Shown here in pieces: positions 14,805 to 22,806 of a DNA stretch of 52,290 nucleotides. The translations under genes were made by a program, and so were the position numbers. How positions within the stretch are numbered: position 1 is the first letter of the stretch; each line of letters starts with the position of its first letter. The stretch is taken from the NCBI GenBank assembly GCA_020740485.1, contig DYMN01000016.1, positions 1-52,290 on the forward strand. Direction: 5' to 3'. The notes beneath the pieces are model-generated. The model was not told where the DNA came from. It did no database searches and saw only the letters and a list, made by a program, of their open reading frames with translations. The DNA is from Polaribacter sp. Lineage in GTDB: Bacteria; Bacteroidota; Bacteroidia; Flavobacteriales; Flavobacteriaceae.

Positions 14805-15275
14805 TTACTGTTCTCTTACTGTATTATCTATTTCAGTATTAATATTTAATGGCAACATATAATTGGTTGAAACAGGCATTCCATTTTGTTCGCCCGGAAT
14901 AAATTTAGGGAGCAATTTAGCAACCCTTTCAGCTTCTTTTTCAAGTACTTCGTGTGGTGCTCTTACATTTATTTCGGTAACATCACCGTTTTTGTCAATG
15001 ATAAAAGCAATGTATAATTTAGTGATGCCTTTTGGCAAATTTAATTTTTCAGTCAAACCGATATTAAAATTTGTGGCAAAATGATTTCTCATACTTATAT
15101 CAAAACAAGTATTTAAATCTTCATTATTTCCTACACATCCGAGAAATACGGGTACTTTTTCAAGTTCAGCGATAGAAATAGCTTCCTTTTCTAAATCAGT
15201 TTCCTTTATCTGAGTATGTTGTGCAAATTGGGAATGAAAAAATAAAATCAGAATAAATGTCAAAAGTGGTTTCAT
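14805..15275 (-). CDS. Secreted TonB C-terminal-like protein
   Basis: The protein has 156 residues with a signal peptide (1-18, ending HSQFAQ). The C-terminal half resembles the TonB C-terminal domain: KGITKLYIAFIIDKNGDVTEINVRAPHEVLEKEAERVAKLLPKFIPGEQNGMPV. It lacks the membrane anchor and proline-rich spacer of true TonB. Such stand-alone domains are frequent in Bacteroidota and have no assigned role. It is monocistronic and convergent with creD. Confidence 0.75.
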   Translation of the reverse strand: MKPLLTFILILFFHSQFAQHTQIKETDLEKEAISIAELEKVPVFLGCVGNNEDLNTCFDISMRNHFATNFNIGLTEKLNLPKGITKLYIAFIIDKNGDVTEINVRAPHEVLEKEAERVAKLLPKFIPGEQNGMPVSTNYMLPLNINTEIDNTVREQ

Positions 15276-15401
15276 AATTTTTAATTTAATGTGTTAATGT
15301 TTTTCAAAAATAAGCACAAAAATCACACCAAACCTTTTTTTAACATAAATTTTTTATTCAAGATACTTTTAATATTTTCGTAACTCAAATACCATCAAGT
15401 T

Positions 15402-16730
15402 ATGAATGAATTTTTTCTCTATATCGCTTTATCAGGAATTATCTTTTTAGCATTGGGCTGGTTTATTGGTAAATTATTATCTAACAACAAATTAATTACC
15501 GAAACTTCAGCCTATCAAAATCAAATTAAGGTACTGGAAAATGAAAAATCTTCGTTATTAAATGAAGTGCAAGAAGTAAAAATACAATTGAAATCCGAAA
15601 CGGAGAAGAGAGAATTCTTGATGGTTGCCGACACACAAAAAGGAAGTTTGATTCAAAATTTAGAATCAAAATTAGCTGAACAAAAATCGGAAGTAGAAAA
15701 GTTGCAAGAAAAATTTACTAAAGAATTCGAAAATTTAGCGAATAAAATCCTAGAGGAAAAATCCAATAAATTTACAGAGCAAAACAAAGAAAACCTAAAG
15801 CAAATACTCAATCCGCTCAACGAAAAAATCCAACATTTTGAGCAAAAAGTGGAGCAAACCCACAAAGAGAGCATTGATTATCACGCTGCGCTACGTCAGC
15901 AAATCAAAGGCTTGCAGGATTTAAACCAACAGATGAGCAAAGAAACGCTCAATCTGACCAAAGCCCTCAAAGGCGATAGCAAAACACAAGGCAATTGGGG
16001 CGAATTGGTCTTAGAACGCGTCTTAGAAAAATCCGGTTTGGAAAAAGGTCGTGAATATGAAATGCAAAAATCCTTTGACGTGGACGATGAAACCCGTCAA
16101 CGCTTACGGCCGGACGTAATAGTGCATCTTCCCGATGGAAAAAAAATGATTATAGACAGTAAAGTGTCCTTAACCCATTATGAGCAATTTGTTGCTGCAG
16201 AAGAGGATGACGAAAAGGAACGCTTTTTAAAACAACACATTCAATCTTTAAATCGTCACGTAGAACAGTTGAGTGCTAAAAAATACGAAGAACTCTATCA
16301 AATAGAATCACCCGATTTTGTATTGCTTTTTGTACCGATAGAACCGGCATTTGCCGTAGCCATTAATAATGATAATGCATTGTATAACAAAGCATTTGAA
16401 AAAAATATTGTCATCGTAACGCCCTCTACGCTGTTAGCTACACTCAAAACGGTAGATTCTATGTGGAATAACGCCAAGCAACAACAAAACGCTATGGAAA
16501 TTGCAAGGCAAGCAGGCGCTTTATATGATAAATTTACCAATTTGATTGAAGATTTAATGCAAGTTGGCAAACGTATGGACGATGCTAAAAAAGAGTACGG
16601 TAATGCGATGAATAAATTGGTTGAAGGCAAAGGAAATCTCATCAACAGAGTAGAAAATCTCAAGCAAATGGGAGCCAAAACCCAAAAATCACTTCCGGAG
16701 AGTATTATAAAGAGGGCAGAGGAGGAGTGA
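15402..16730 (+). CDS. rmuC: DNA recombination protein RmuC homologue
   Basis: The 442 residues show an N-terminal membrane helix (about 4-24), a long coiled coil (about 30-140) and the RmuC nuclease-like domain: GNWGELVLERVLEKSGLEKGREYE, RLRPDVIVHLPDGKKMIIDSKVSL, DFVLLFVPIEPAFAVA and VIVTPSTLLATLKTVDSMW. The DSKVS and preceding acidic residues resemble a PD-(D/E)XK core. RmuC limits sequence inversions at short inverted repeats in E. coli, which is of interest in a repeat-rich region. The gene stands alone. Confidence 0.93.
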   Translation: MNEFFLYIALSGIIFLALGWFIGKLLSNNKLITETSAYQNQIKVLENEKSSLLNEVQEVKIQLKSETEKREFLMVADTQKGSLIQNLESKLAEQKSEVEKLQEKFTKEFENLANKILEEKSNKFTEQNKENLKQILNPLNEKIQHFEQKVEQTHKESIDYHAALRQQIKGLQDLNQQMSKETLNLTKALKGDSKTQGNWGELVLERVLEKSGLEKGREYEMQKSFDVDDETRQRLRPDVIVHLPDGKKMIIDSKVSLTHYEQFVAAEEDDEKERFLKQHIQSLNRHVEQLSAKKYEELYQIESPDFVLLFVPIEPAFAVAINNDNALYNKAFEKNIVIVTPSTLLATLKTVDSMWNNAKQQQNAMEIARQAGALYDKFTNLIEDLMQVGKRMDDAKKEYGNAMNKLVEGKGNLINRVENLKQMGAKTQKSLPESIIKRAEEE

Positions 16731-16796
16731 ATAGATCGAATTAAAATATTGAATATTTGACGTTGCTTTTTTTCTTTTATTTAACAAATCTTTTGA

Positions 16797-16804
16797 TACT
16801 TTTG
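16797..16804 (+). promoter_or_regulatory. -7 promoter element before the first TlpA-like gene
   Basis: TACTTTTG matches TAnnTTTG and lies 33 bases before the start codon at 16838. No clear TTTG box stands at the usual upstream distance, so the promoter may be weak or activator-dependent. Confidence 0.5.
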
Positions 16805-16837
16805 CCAAGTCCAATTTTTTAATACTATAAATCATAA

Positions 16838-17851
16838 ATGAATAGACTCTTAATCGTTTTATTGGTTGCCTTGGCAACGATAAGCTGTAAAAAAGAAAAT
16901 ACTTTTGTTAAGCTTTCGGGAAAAATTACCCAACCCAATTCAGAACATTTAACGTTACACAATTTACAAGATGGAAGTGTAGTGAAAGAATTTGAAATAG
17001 GTAAAGATGGCGCTTTTTCCGACACCATTACGTTGGCTAAAGGAAGGTATTTTATCAATGATGGTAGTGAAAATTTTATGCTATATATCACGCCCGGAAC
17101 TGATTTACAAATTACATTTGATGGGAAAGAGGTAGAGAAAACCTTAAAATTTGAAGGCAGCGGTAATGAAGTGAATACCTATATAACTGAAAAATACAAT
17201 AAGCAATCTGACTTGGTTGACAACTTAGAGGGGATTTTAACTTTGAATGCTGAAGAATTTCAAAATAAACTCAAGAGCATTGATAATGAATATAGTGATG
17301 CGTTAAAGAAAATAAAATATAAAGACAAGGATTTTATCACCGCAGATAGTACAGACACAAAAGGTTTCCTTAGTTATATCGAGGAAATGTACTTAAAAGC
17401 GGCTGAAAACAATAAATTAATAGGAAAACCATCTCCAAGTTTTGAAAATTATGAAAACTATAATGGCGGTACTACTTCTTTAAAAGATTTAAAAGGAAAA
17501 TATTCATATATAGACGTTTGGGCTACTTGGTGCAAACCCTGTGTAGCTGAAATTCCGGCATTAAAAGAATTAGAAGCCGCGTTAGGCGATAAAATCAATT
17601 TTGTTTCCATATCAGTAGATGAGCCCACTTCTAAAGAAGCTTGGAAAAATATGATTCAAGAAAAGGGAATGAAAGGCATACAGCTTTTTGCTAATGCTAC
17701 TGAAGAAACGCCATTTGACAGAGGTTATAAAATATCGAGCATTCCGCGTTTCATCATCATTGACCCCAATGGAAATGTCGTAAAACCCGATGCGTCGCGA
17801 CCCTCTAATCCGAAAACGAAAGAATTACTTTTAAAATTAATAAACCAATAA
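16838..17851 (+). CDS. TlpA-like thioredoxin-fold lipoprotein, copy 1
   Basis: The 337 residues begin with a lipoprotein signal (ATISC17). An N-terminal DUF4369-like beta domain (about 22-105) follows, then a helical linker and a TlpA/ResA-type thioredoxin domain (about 198-337). The redox site is WATWCKPC (C232, C235) and the cis-Pro lies in SSIPRFIIIDPNGNVV. It probably acts as a periplasmic thiol-disulfide reductase in cytochrome maturation or oxidative stress. A paralogue of equal length follows 154 bases downstream. Confidence 0.88.
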   Translation: MNRLLIVLLVALATISCKKENTFVKLSGKITQPNSEHLTLHNLQDGSVVKEFEIGKDGAFSDTITLAKGRYFINDGSENFMLYITPGTDLQITFDGKEVEKTLKFEGSGNEVNTYITEKYNKQSDLVDNLEGILTLNAEEFQNKLKSIDNEYSDALKKIKYKDKDFITADSTDTKGFLSYIEEMYLKAAENNKLIGKPSPSFENYENYNGGTTSLKDLKGKYSYIDVWATWCKPCVAEIPALKELEAALGDKINFVSISVDEPTSKEAWKNMIQEKGMKGIQLFANATEETPFDRGYKISSIPRFIIIDPNGNVVKPDASRPSNPKTKELLLKLINQ

Positions 17852-17937
17852 TAATTTAAACCAATGAAATGAGCATAACAAAAAGTTGTTACCAACCGAA
17901 AATGATTATGCGAATTCCATCTAACCATTAAAAAACA

Positions 17938-17995
17938 ACTGCGAAGCAATCAATGAACTCCGCTAAAAAAAATAATAACAAAGTGAATTAAACAA
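17938..17995 (+). repeat. Dispersed intergenic repeat (GCGAAGCAATCAATGAAC type), copy 2
   Basis: This lies between the two TlpA-like genes, ends 10 bases before the second start codon and matches 10382-10436. The shared core is [CT]TGC[GA]AAGCAATCA[AG]TGAAC, with AATAATAA in the middle and GTGAA[CT]TAAA at the end. Confidence 0.55.
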
Positions 17996-18005
17996 TTATA
18001 AACAG

Positions 18006-19022
18006 ATGAAAAAATTAATTTATATATTTTTAGTAGCTTTTGCAGTAACTTCTTGCAAACAAAAAGATTATGTTACATTAGACGTAAAATTAGATGGTCT
18101 AAAACCGTCTGATTCTACCTTGACCATTTTAGGACAAGGTTTTATGAAGCAAATCAAATTAAACAAAGAAGGTGTTTTTAAAGATACTTTTAAAATCAAA
18201 GAAGCCGGTTTCTATGGCATCAGGTTAGGTGAAAATCAAATCAGTGCTTTTTTAAGAAATGGTAATACTTTGAATATCACAGGAAAATCAGATGATATAG
18301 ATAATACACTTGGATTTTCAGGAAAAGGAAGTCAAAATTCAACCTATTTAAATGAAAGAGTAAAAGAAGTAGGCGCATTCAGCAAATCACTTCAAGAAGA
18401 CTTTAAATTAGATAGTACTGCTTTCAATGCTAAGGTCAACGAATTTGAGAAAAAAATGACTGAATTACTCAAAAATACTAAAAAACCCGATACGATGTTG
18501 GTTAGAGTCGAGAAAGAGGGTTTGTCCGGATTTGTTAAGAGTTTAAAACAACAGTATACTATGATGAACGCCCAGATGCAAAAATTTACCAAAGGAACTC
18601 CATCTCCAAAATTTGTAAACTATGAGAATTACAAAGGAGGTAAAACCTCATTAGATGATTTAAAAGGTAAATTTGTTTATATTGACGTGTGGGCTACTTG
18701 GTGTCAACCTTGTGTAGGTCAAATTCCGGCTCTAAAAGAATTGGAAGAACAATATAGAGGTAAAAATATTGAATTCGTATCCATTTCTACGGATAGAAAA
18801 GAAGATTACAACAAATGGAAAGAAATGGTGGCTAAAGAACAACTTAAAGGGGTGCAACTTTATTTTGGAGATGATATGAGTTTTATGCAAGCCTATGATA
18901 TCAATAGTATTCCCAGATTTATATTTTTAGATCCTAATGGCAATATTGTGGATGCCAATGCTACCAGACCATCAGATAAAGAAGGCATCAAGAAATTATT
19001 TGCTGAAGCTGGCGTAAAATAA
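18006..19022 (+). CDS. TlpA-like thioredoxin-fold lipoprotein, copy 2
   Basis: A 338-residue paralogue of the preceding gene, with the same architecture: lipobox VTSC17, DUF4369-like N-terminus, helical linker, thioredoxin domain with WATWCQPC (C233, C236) and cis-Pro in NSIPRFIFLDPNGNIV. The catalytic dipeptide is QP instead of KP, so the redox potential may differ. The thioredoxin domains are close, but the N-terminal domains are strongly diverged, which suggests different partners. A dispersed repeat overlaps its stop codon. Confidence 0.88.
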   Translation: MKKLIYIFLVAFAVTSCKQKDYVTLDVKLDGLKPSDSTLTILGQGFMKQIKLNKEGVFKDTFKIKEAGFYGIRLGENQISAFLRNGNTLNITGKSDDIDNTLGFSGKGSQNSTYLNERVKEVGAFSKSLQEDFKLDSTAFNAKVNEFEKKMTELLKNTKKPDTMLVRVEKEGLSGFVKSLKQQYTMMNAQMQKFTKGTPSPKFVNYENYKGGKTSLDDLKGKFVYIDVWATWCQPCVGQIPALKELEEQYRGKNIEFVSISTDRKEDYNKWKEMVAKEQLKGVQLYFGDDMSFMQAYDINSIPRFIFLDPNGNIVDANATRPSDKEGIKKLFAEAGVK

Positions 19023-19082
19023 AACAAAAAGAACATCAGCAGAATAATAAATTTATAAAAAATTAATTTTTAGAGTCCACCT
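19017..19082 (+). repeat. Dispersed intergenic repeat, copy B
   Basis: It aligns with 328-418: AAATAAAACAAAAAG, CATCAGCA, TAAATTTA, TTAATTTTTAGAG, CCACCT. It lacks the about 20-base insert of copy A and has no second arm of the inverted repeat. It overlaps the last two codons of the TlpA-like gene. Confidence 0.65.
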
Positions 19083-19101
19083 AAATCAATTCTATTTTTA
19101 G

Positions 19102-19129
19102 TTTGGTACATTATTTGATTCTATATTTG
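19102..19129 (+). promoter_or_regulatory. Promoter of the small secreted protein gene
   Basis: A -33-like TTTG (19102-19105) and a -7 element TATATTTG (19122-19129) are 16 bases apart, slightly short of the usual spacing. The start codon is 24 bases downstream. Confidence 0.6.
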
Positions 19130-19152
19130 CAATTAATAAATATTTAACCCAA

Positions 19153-19548
19153 ATGAAAAAATTAATACTTCCTATTTTACTAGTTTTTATAACTTTTAAA
19201 ATACAAGGACAATCTAACGTTTCAGCTTTACAATTGATGGAATTGAATAATGGAACTGATATTTTCTCAAAATTAATTGATAATACAACTCCTAATATTG
19301 CAGAAGATAAACAAGCTGATTTCAAGCTAAAAGCCGAAAAGTTAGCCCAAAACAAGAAATCTGAAGCTGTAGCGTATTTTGAAAAAAAATACACTCAAAA
19401 AGATTTGAGTGAGATGTATGCGGAATTAAAGCAAGAAGATAGAGTGAGTTACAGCGAAAAAACAGCCGGGTTTCTCAAAGAATGGCGTGCTTATAAAACT
19501 AGCTTTCAATCGCAGTTCAAGCAACTTTATAATTCATTTCAAAAATAA
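19153..19548 (+). CDS. Small secreted protein, possibly DUF2059-like
   Basis: The protein has 131 residues with a signal peptide (MKKLILPILLVFITFKIQGQ). The mature part is mostly helical and charged. The segment FEKKYTQKDLSEMYAELKQ resembles the 'YTEEELKELIAFY' part of DUF2059, but the overall match is weak. It has its own promoter and a terminator, so it is a stand-alone gene of unknown function. Confidence 0.65.
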   Translation: MKKLILPILLVFITFKIQGQSNVSALQLMELNNGTDIFSKLIDNTTPNIAEDKQADFKLKAEKLAQNKKSEAVAYFEKKYTQKDLSEMYAELKQEDRVSYSEKTAGFLKEWRAYKTSFQSQFKQLYNSFQK

Positions 19549-19551
19549 TAA

Positions 19552-19577
19552 AAAAAGTCACCCTTGGGTGGCTTTTT
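19552..19577. terminator. Terminator shared by convergent genes, inside the cmk 3' end
   Basis: AAAAAGTCACCC and GGGTGGCTTTTT pair with one G-U wobble and a CTTG tetraloop. The right arm has a T-run for the plus-strand gene and the left A-run serves the minus strand. The hairpin overlaps the last codons and stop of cmk, so its sequence is constrained by both roles. Confidence 0.8.
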
Positions 19578-20277
19578 TATTTTGAATACGTTCCATCGCC
19601 AATTCATATATTTTTTGAAATTGTTGCTCTTTATTGATGTGGGTCACATCTATTGCAATAGCATCTGAAGTTTTGGTCAATGGCGATTCTTCCCTGGAAC
19701 TGTCAATATGATCACGTTCTACTACATTTTGATAAATTTCATCCAAATTTGGATTTTCTCCTTTTTGAGTCAATTCTAACCATCTTCTTTCTGCTCTAAT
19801 CTTGGCATCGGCAGTAAGAAATACTTTGAGTTCAGCATCCGGAAATACCACACTGCCAATATCTCTTCCATCCATAATAACCCCTTTGTCTTTACCCATT
19901 TCTCGCTGTAGTTTTACGAGATAGGATCTAACTTCTTTGACAGTAGCCACTTCGCTCACGTGATTGGAAACATACATACTTCTGATTTCATTTTCAATGT
20001 TAAGACCGTTCAGATACATCTCACCAAATCCTTTTTCAGCATTGAAGATAAATTTTAAATGTATGTGCTGTAAAGATGCAATAAGTTTTTCTCTATTTAG
20101 TTTATCTTGAGCAAACAGACCATTTTGCAAAGCATAATAGGTTACGGCTCTATACATAGCGCCCGTGTCAACATATACATAGCCTAATGCTTTTGCTATT
20201 TGTTTGGCAACCGTACTTTTTCCGGTAGAAGAGTAGCCGTCAATAGCAATAGTAATTTTTGATGATTTTTCCTTCAT
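19558..20277 (-). CDS. cmk: Cytidylate kinase
   Basis: This enzyme phosphorylates CMP and dCMP with ATP. The 239 residues contain the P-loop GYSSTGKST (about 14-22), the NMP-binding insert, DGRDIGSVVFPDAELKVFLTA and the lid region around AERRWLELTQKG. It lies 4 bases after porQ, an arrangement I recall from other flavobacteria. It appears to be the last gene of the operon starting at 22570. Confidence 0.95.
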   Translation of the reverse strand: MKEKSSKITIAIDGYSSTGKSTVAKQIAKALGYVYVDTGAMYRAVTYYALQNGLFAQDKLNREKLIASLQHIHLKFIFNAEKGFGEMYLNGLNIENEIRSMYVSNHVSEVATVKEVRSYLVKLQREMGKDKGVIMDGRDIGSVVFPDAELKVFLTADAKIRAERRWLELTQKGENPNLDEIYQNVVERDHIDSSREESPLTKTSDAIAIDVTHINKEQQFQKIYELAMERIQNKKATQG

Positions 20278-20281
20278 CTCG

Positions 20282-21295
20282 TTAATTCAAATTGATTCCT
20301 AAACTAAAATTGTGACTATTAGAAGCTAAATGGTATTTGTTATAGGCGTAGTTGAGATTCAATCTGTTTACTTTAAGCCCAAATCCTAACGATATTCCCC
20401 CAAATGTTCTTGCATTTTGCAATTTCATCTCTTGAGCTCGTTGATAATTAAATCCAAATCGCAAGTTAAATCCTTTGTCGGGAAATAATTCAGCACCTAT
20501 AACTACATGTCTGAGTGCATTGTTAAAAAATGAGGGCTCTTTTACTGCCGTTTCTCCGGTAACAAAGTCCTCCGTATTCTCAGATGGATTGCTGCAGGCT
20601 AATTTCCATTTTTGTAAATTGTCAAAGGTGGTGTACACTCGTATCGGAACGTGTTCTAATTGATAACTCCAACCAAATTGAATGAGCAACGGTAAACTTT
20701 CTTTTGTGTTTTCATACGATTTAATTTGCAAACCGGCATTTCTGATGGTAAATCCAATTACGTAGGGTTCATTGTGCGGTTGGTACAACACCCCTAAATC
20801 AACAGCTGCACCAAGAGAATGATAGGTCTCAATAGCAGAGTGTATAATTTTGCCATTTATTCCTAAATGAATATCCGAATAAGGCACCTGATAGGAATAA
20901 CCCACAGACAATGCCATGTCATAGGCTTTAAAAGTGCCGGTTTCAACGCCTTCTTCGTCAGCAGCAATAAATTTTCCATAATTCATATAACTTATTCCGG
21001 TGTGCATAGTTCCGAAATGGTCATTGAAATGATATGCATAACTCCCTGAAAAATAGTTGATGTCTGATAAAAAGTTGACGTAATTCAACGCAATTTGTGC
21101 ATCCATCTCAGCAGAAAGAGTTGCTGGATTCCACAGAGGTTGATTCACTTCATTGGTCAAAGTCAAAGTGCTGCCACCTAAAGCAGCTTGCCTTGCTGAA
21201 GTAGGCAGATTGAGAAAAGAATACACATTTTCTCCACCTACCTGACCTCGGGTTACGAAAGATATCAAAATAAGTATGTTGAAAATTACTCGCAT
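20282..21295 (-). CDS. porQ: Type IX secretion system protein PorQ
   Basis: This is an outer-membrane beta-barrel of 337 residues with a signal peptide. The family start GGENVYSFLNLPTSARQAALGGSTLTL and NPATLS are typical for PorQ (PorV/FadL-like). PorQ takes part in the attachment step of the type IX secretion system, which exports proteins with a C-terminal sorting domain in Bacteroidota. No exported protein with such a domain is visible in this window. It is followed 4 bases later by cmk. Confidence 0.88.
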   Translation of the reverse strand: MRVIFNILILISFVTRGQVGGENVYSFLNLPTSARQAALGGSTLTLTNEVNQPLWNPATLSAEMDAQIALNYVNFLSDINYFSGSYAYHFNDHFGTMHTGISYMNYGKFIAADEEGVETGTFKAYDMALSVGYSYQVPYSDIHLGINGKIIHSAIETYHSLGAAVDLGVLYQPHNEPYVIGFTIRNAGLQIKSYENTKESLPLLIQFGWSYQLEHVPIRVYTTFDNLQKWKLACSNPSENTEDFVTGETAVKEPSFFNNALRHVVIGAELFPDKGFNLRFGFNYQRAQEMKLQNARTFGGISLGFGLKVNRLNLNYAYNKYHLASNSHNFSLGINLN

Positions 21296-21334
21296 TACCT
21301 ATCAAAACGCTTTTTTTGTAGTTTCATTGTGTTT

Positions 21335-22570
21335 TTAGTCAAATTTGATAGCGCGTACCGGACTGATTTTAGTAATAATATAGGAAGGTAATATCAATAT
21401 AAAATAAGTCAAGAAGATAACGCCTAAATTTAAAAGTACAATATATTCTATATTTAAATAAACAGGGGCTCTATCTACATAATAATTCTCAGGATTTAAT
21501 TTTACGAACCCAAAATATTTTTGAAGGAGTAATAAACTAATTCCTATGGTATTTCCCCAGAACAATCCTTTTAAAATCAGATAAGTCGCTTGATATAAAA
21601 ATAGTTTTCTAATCTGTCCATTGTTTGAACCCAAAGCTTTTAATACTCCTATTAATCTGACTTGCTCTAATATTAAAACTAACAGCGCCGTAATCATATT
21701 AAAACCGGCAATGATAATCATAATGCTGATGATGACAAAAATATTACTATCAAACAGAGCAATCCATTCAAAAATATAAGGATACGATTCCTTAACAGTT
21801 CTCACGTTGTATTCCGATGGAAGTAATCGGTACAATTCTTTTCCTTGATAATCTATATTCTTAAATTCATCGATGAAAACTTCCAATCCGCCCACTTGGT
21901 TGGTCTGCCATTTATTGATTTTTTGCAATTGACGTAAATCTGACAGAACCAATGCGTTGTCAATATCCGGAAATCCGGTATAAAAGATACCTTTTACAGC
22001 CCAACGACGCACTAAAGGCGGTTTATTCAGATCTTCACGCACAAACCAAACGTTGCAAGTGTCTCCAACTTTGAGTTGTAAGCGTTGTGCAATGGTTTTA
22101 GAAATCAAAATATCATCCGATTTCTCTTTTGAATAATCTGGTTTTTTACCTTCAATTAAATAGGAATCAAACCCCGACCAATTAAAATGCTTATCAATTC
22201 CTTTAACGATGACCCCTTCAAAATCGGAAGCTGTTTTGATTAATCCGGCTTTTTTGATAATAGGTTGCGTATGTTTTATCCTTTTGTCTTGGGCTAAAAT
22301 ACGGTCTATCGTACTATTAAGGGTTATCGGATTTACAGAAATTTCAGATTGATTGGAATCAAAATTAGTAATCAGAATATCCCCATTAAAGGCAATTATT
22401 TTTTCTCTAATTTCTTTTTGTAAGCCAATGCCGGTGGCAACGGCTATTAACATCACAATCATTCCCAAAGCGATAGAAATGATTCCGATTTTGTTAATTG
22501 GAGCAGATATATTATTTTTATACTTTTTTGAAGCAATCAGCCGTTTTAATATGAAAAGTGCAGTATTCAA
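21335..22570 (-). CDS. ABC transporter permease of the LolC/LolE (FtsX) type
   Basis: This inner-membrane permease of 411 residues has one helix near 28-50 (IGIISIALGMIVMLIAVATGIGL), a large periplasmic MacB-like domain (about 55-270) and three C-terminal helices with the FtsX signature (IVRLIGVLKALGSN-like, here QVRLIGVLKALGSNNGQIRKLF). The family sorts lipoproteins or acts as a mechanotransmitter. No ATPase gene is nearby, so it must pair with one elsewhere. It starts the porQ-cmk operon, divergent from the NamZ-like gene. Confidence 0.87.
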   Translation of the reverse strand: MNTALFILKRLIASKKYKNNISAPINKIGIISIALGMIVMLIAVATGIGLQKEIREKIIAFNGDILITNFDSNQSEISVNPITLNSTIDRILAQDKRIKHTQPIIKKAGLIKTASDFEGVIVKGIDKHFNWSGFDSYLIEGKKPDYSKEKSDDILISKTIAQRLQLKVGDTCNVWFVREDLNKPPLVRRWAVKGIFYTGFPDIDNALVLSDLRQLQKINKWQTNQVGGLEVFIDEFKNIDYQGKELYRLLPSEYNVRTVKESYPYIFEWIALFDSNIFVIISIMIIIAGFNMITALLVLILEQVRLIGVLKALGSNNGQIRKLFLYQATYLILKGLFWGNTIGISLLLLQKYFGFVKLNPENYYVDRAPVYLNIEYIVLLNLGVIFLTYFILILPSYIITKISPVRAIKFD

Positions 22571-22575
22571 AAATA

Positions 22576-22604
22576 GTTTAAAGTTTAATGTTTAAAGTTT
22601 AAGG
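22576..22604 (+). repeat. 7-bp tandem array (GTTTAAA/TTTAAGG)
   Basis: Four units of the same heptamer family as at 12791 and 13271. It starts 6 bases upstream of the permease start codon, in the place where that gene's promoter should be. Confidence 0.75.
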
Positions 22605-22628
22605 TTGTGTAATCAACAGTATCAACAC

Positions 22629-22706
22629 TTCTCCCGATTGCTATCGGGAACGCTCAGTGCAAGCAGTATCAACAGTATCAACACTTCGACTACGCTCAGT
22701 GCAAGC
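22629..22706 (+). repeat. Hairpin and CTTCGACT/CGCTCAGTGCAAG repeats
   Basis: CCCGATTGCTATCGGG (22633-22648 approximately) is a small palindrome joined to CGCTCAGTGCAAG. A fuller copy, CACTTCGACTACGCTCAGTG, starts at 22682. These are flavobacterial intergenic repeats that have been duplicated together with the 9-bp units around them. Confidence 0.7.
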
Positions 22707-22793
22707 AGTGTCAACAGTATCAACAGTATCAACAGTATCAATAGTATCAATAGTATCAATAGTATCAATAGTATCAATAGCATCAACAGCATC
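22707..22793 (+). repeat. 9-bp minisatellite AGTATCAA[CT]
   Basis: About nine units, AGTATCAAC then AGTATCAAT, with edge variants AGTGTCAAC and AGCATCAAC. Two more units lie at 22665-22682. The array ends about 14 bases before the start of the NamZ-like gene. The unit is a multiple of three and has no stop in one plus-strand frame, so it reads as VSTVSIVSI in frame with the gene; this is probably not translated. Confidence 0.9.
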
Positions 22794-22806
22794 CAACACC
22801 ACAGCC

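Noticed and set aside
22665-22793. Regular 9-bp repeats as a CRISPR array
   Set aside because: Units are contiguous, there are no spacers of 25-40 bases and no cas genes. It is a minisatellite.
22657-22806. N-terminal extension of the NamZ-like protein (GTG start, VSTVSI repeats)
   Set aside because: The peptide is only translated minisatellite, and the lipoprotein signal starts at 22807.
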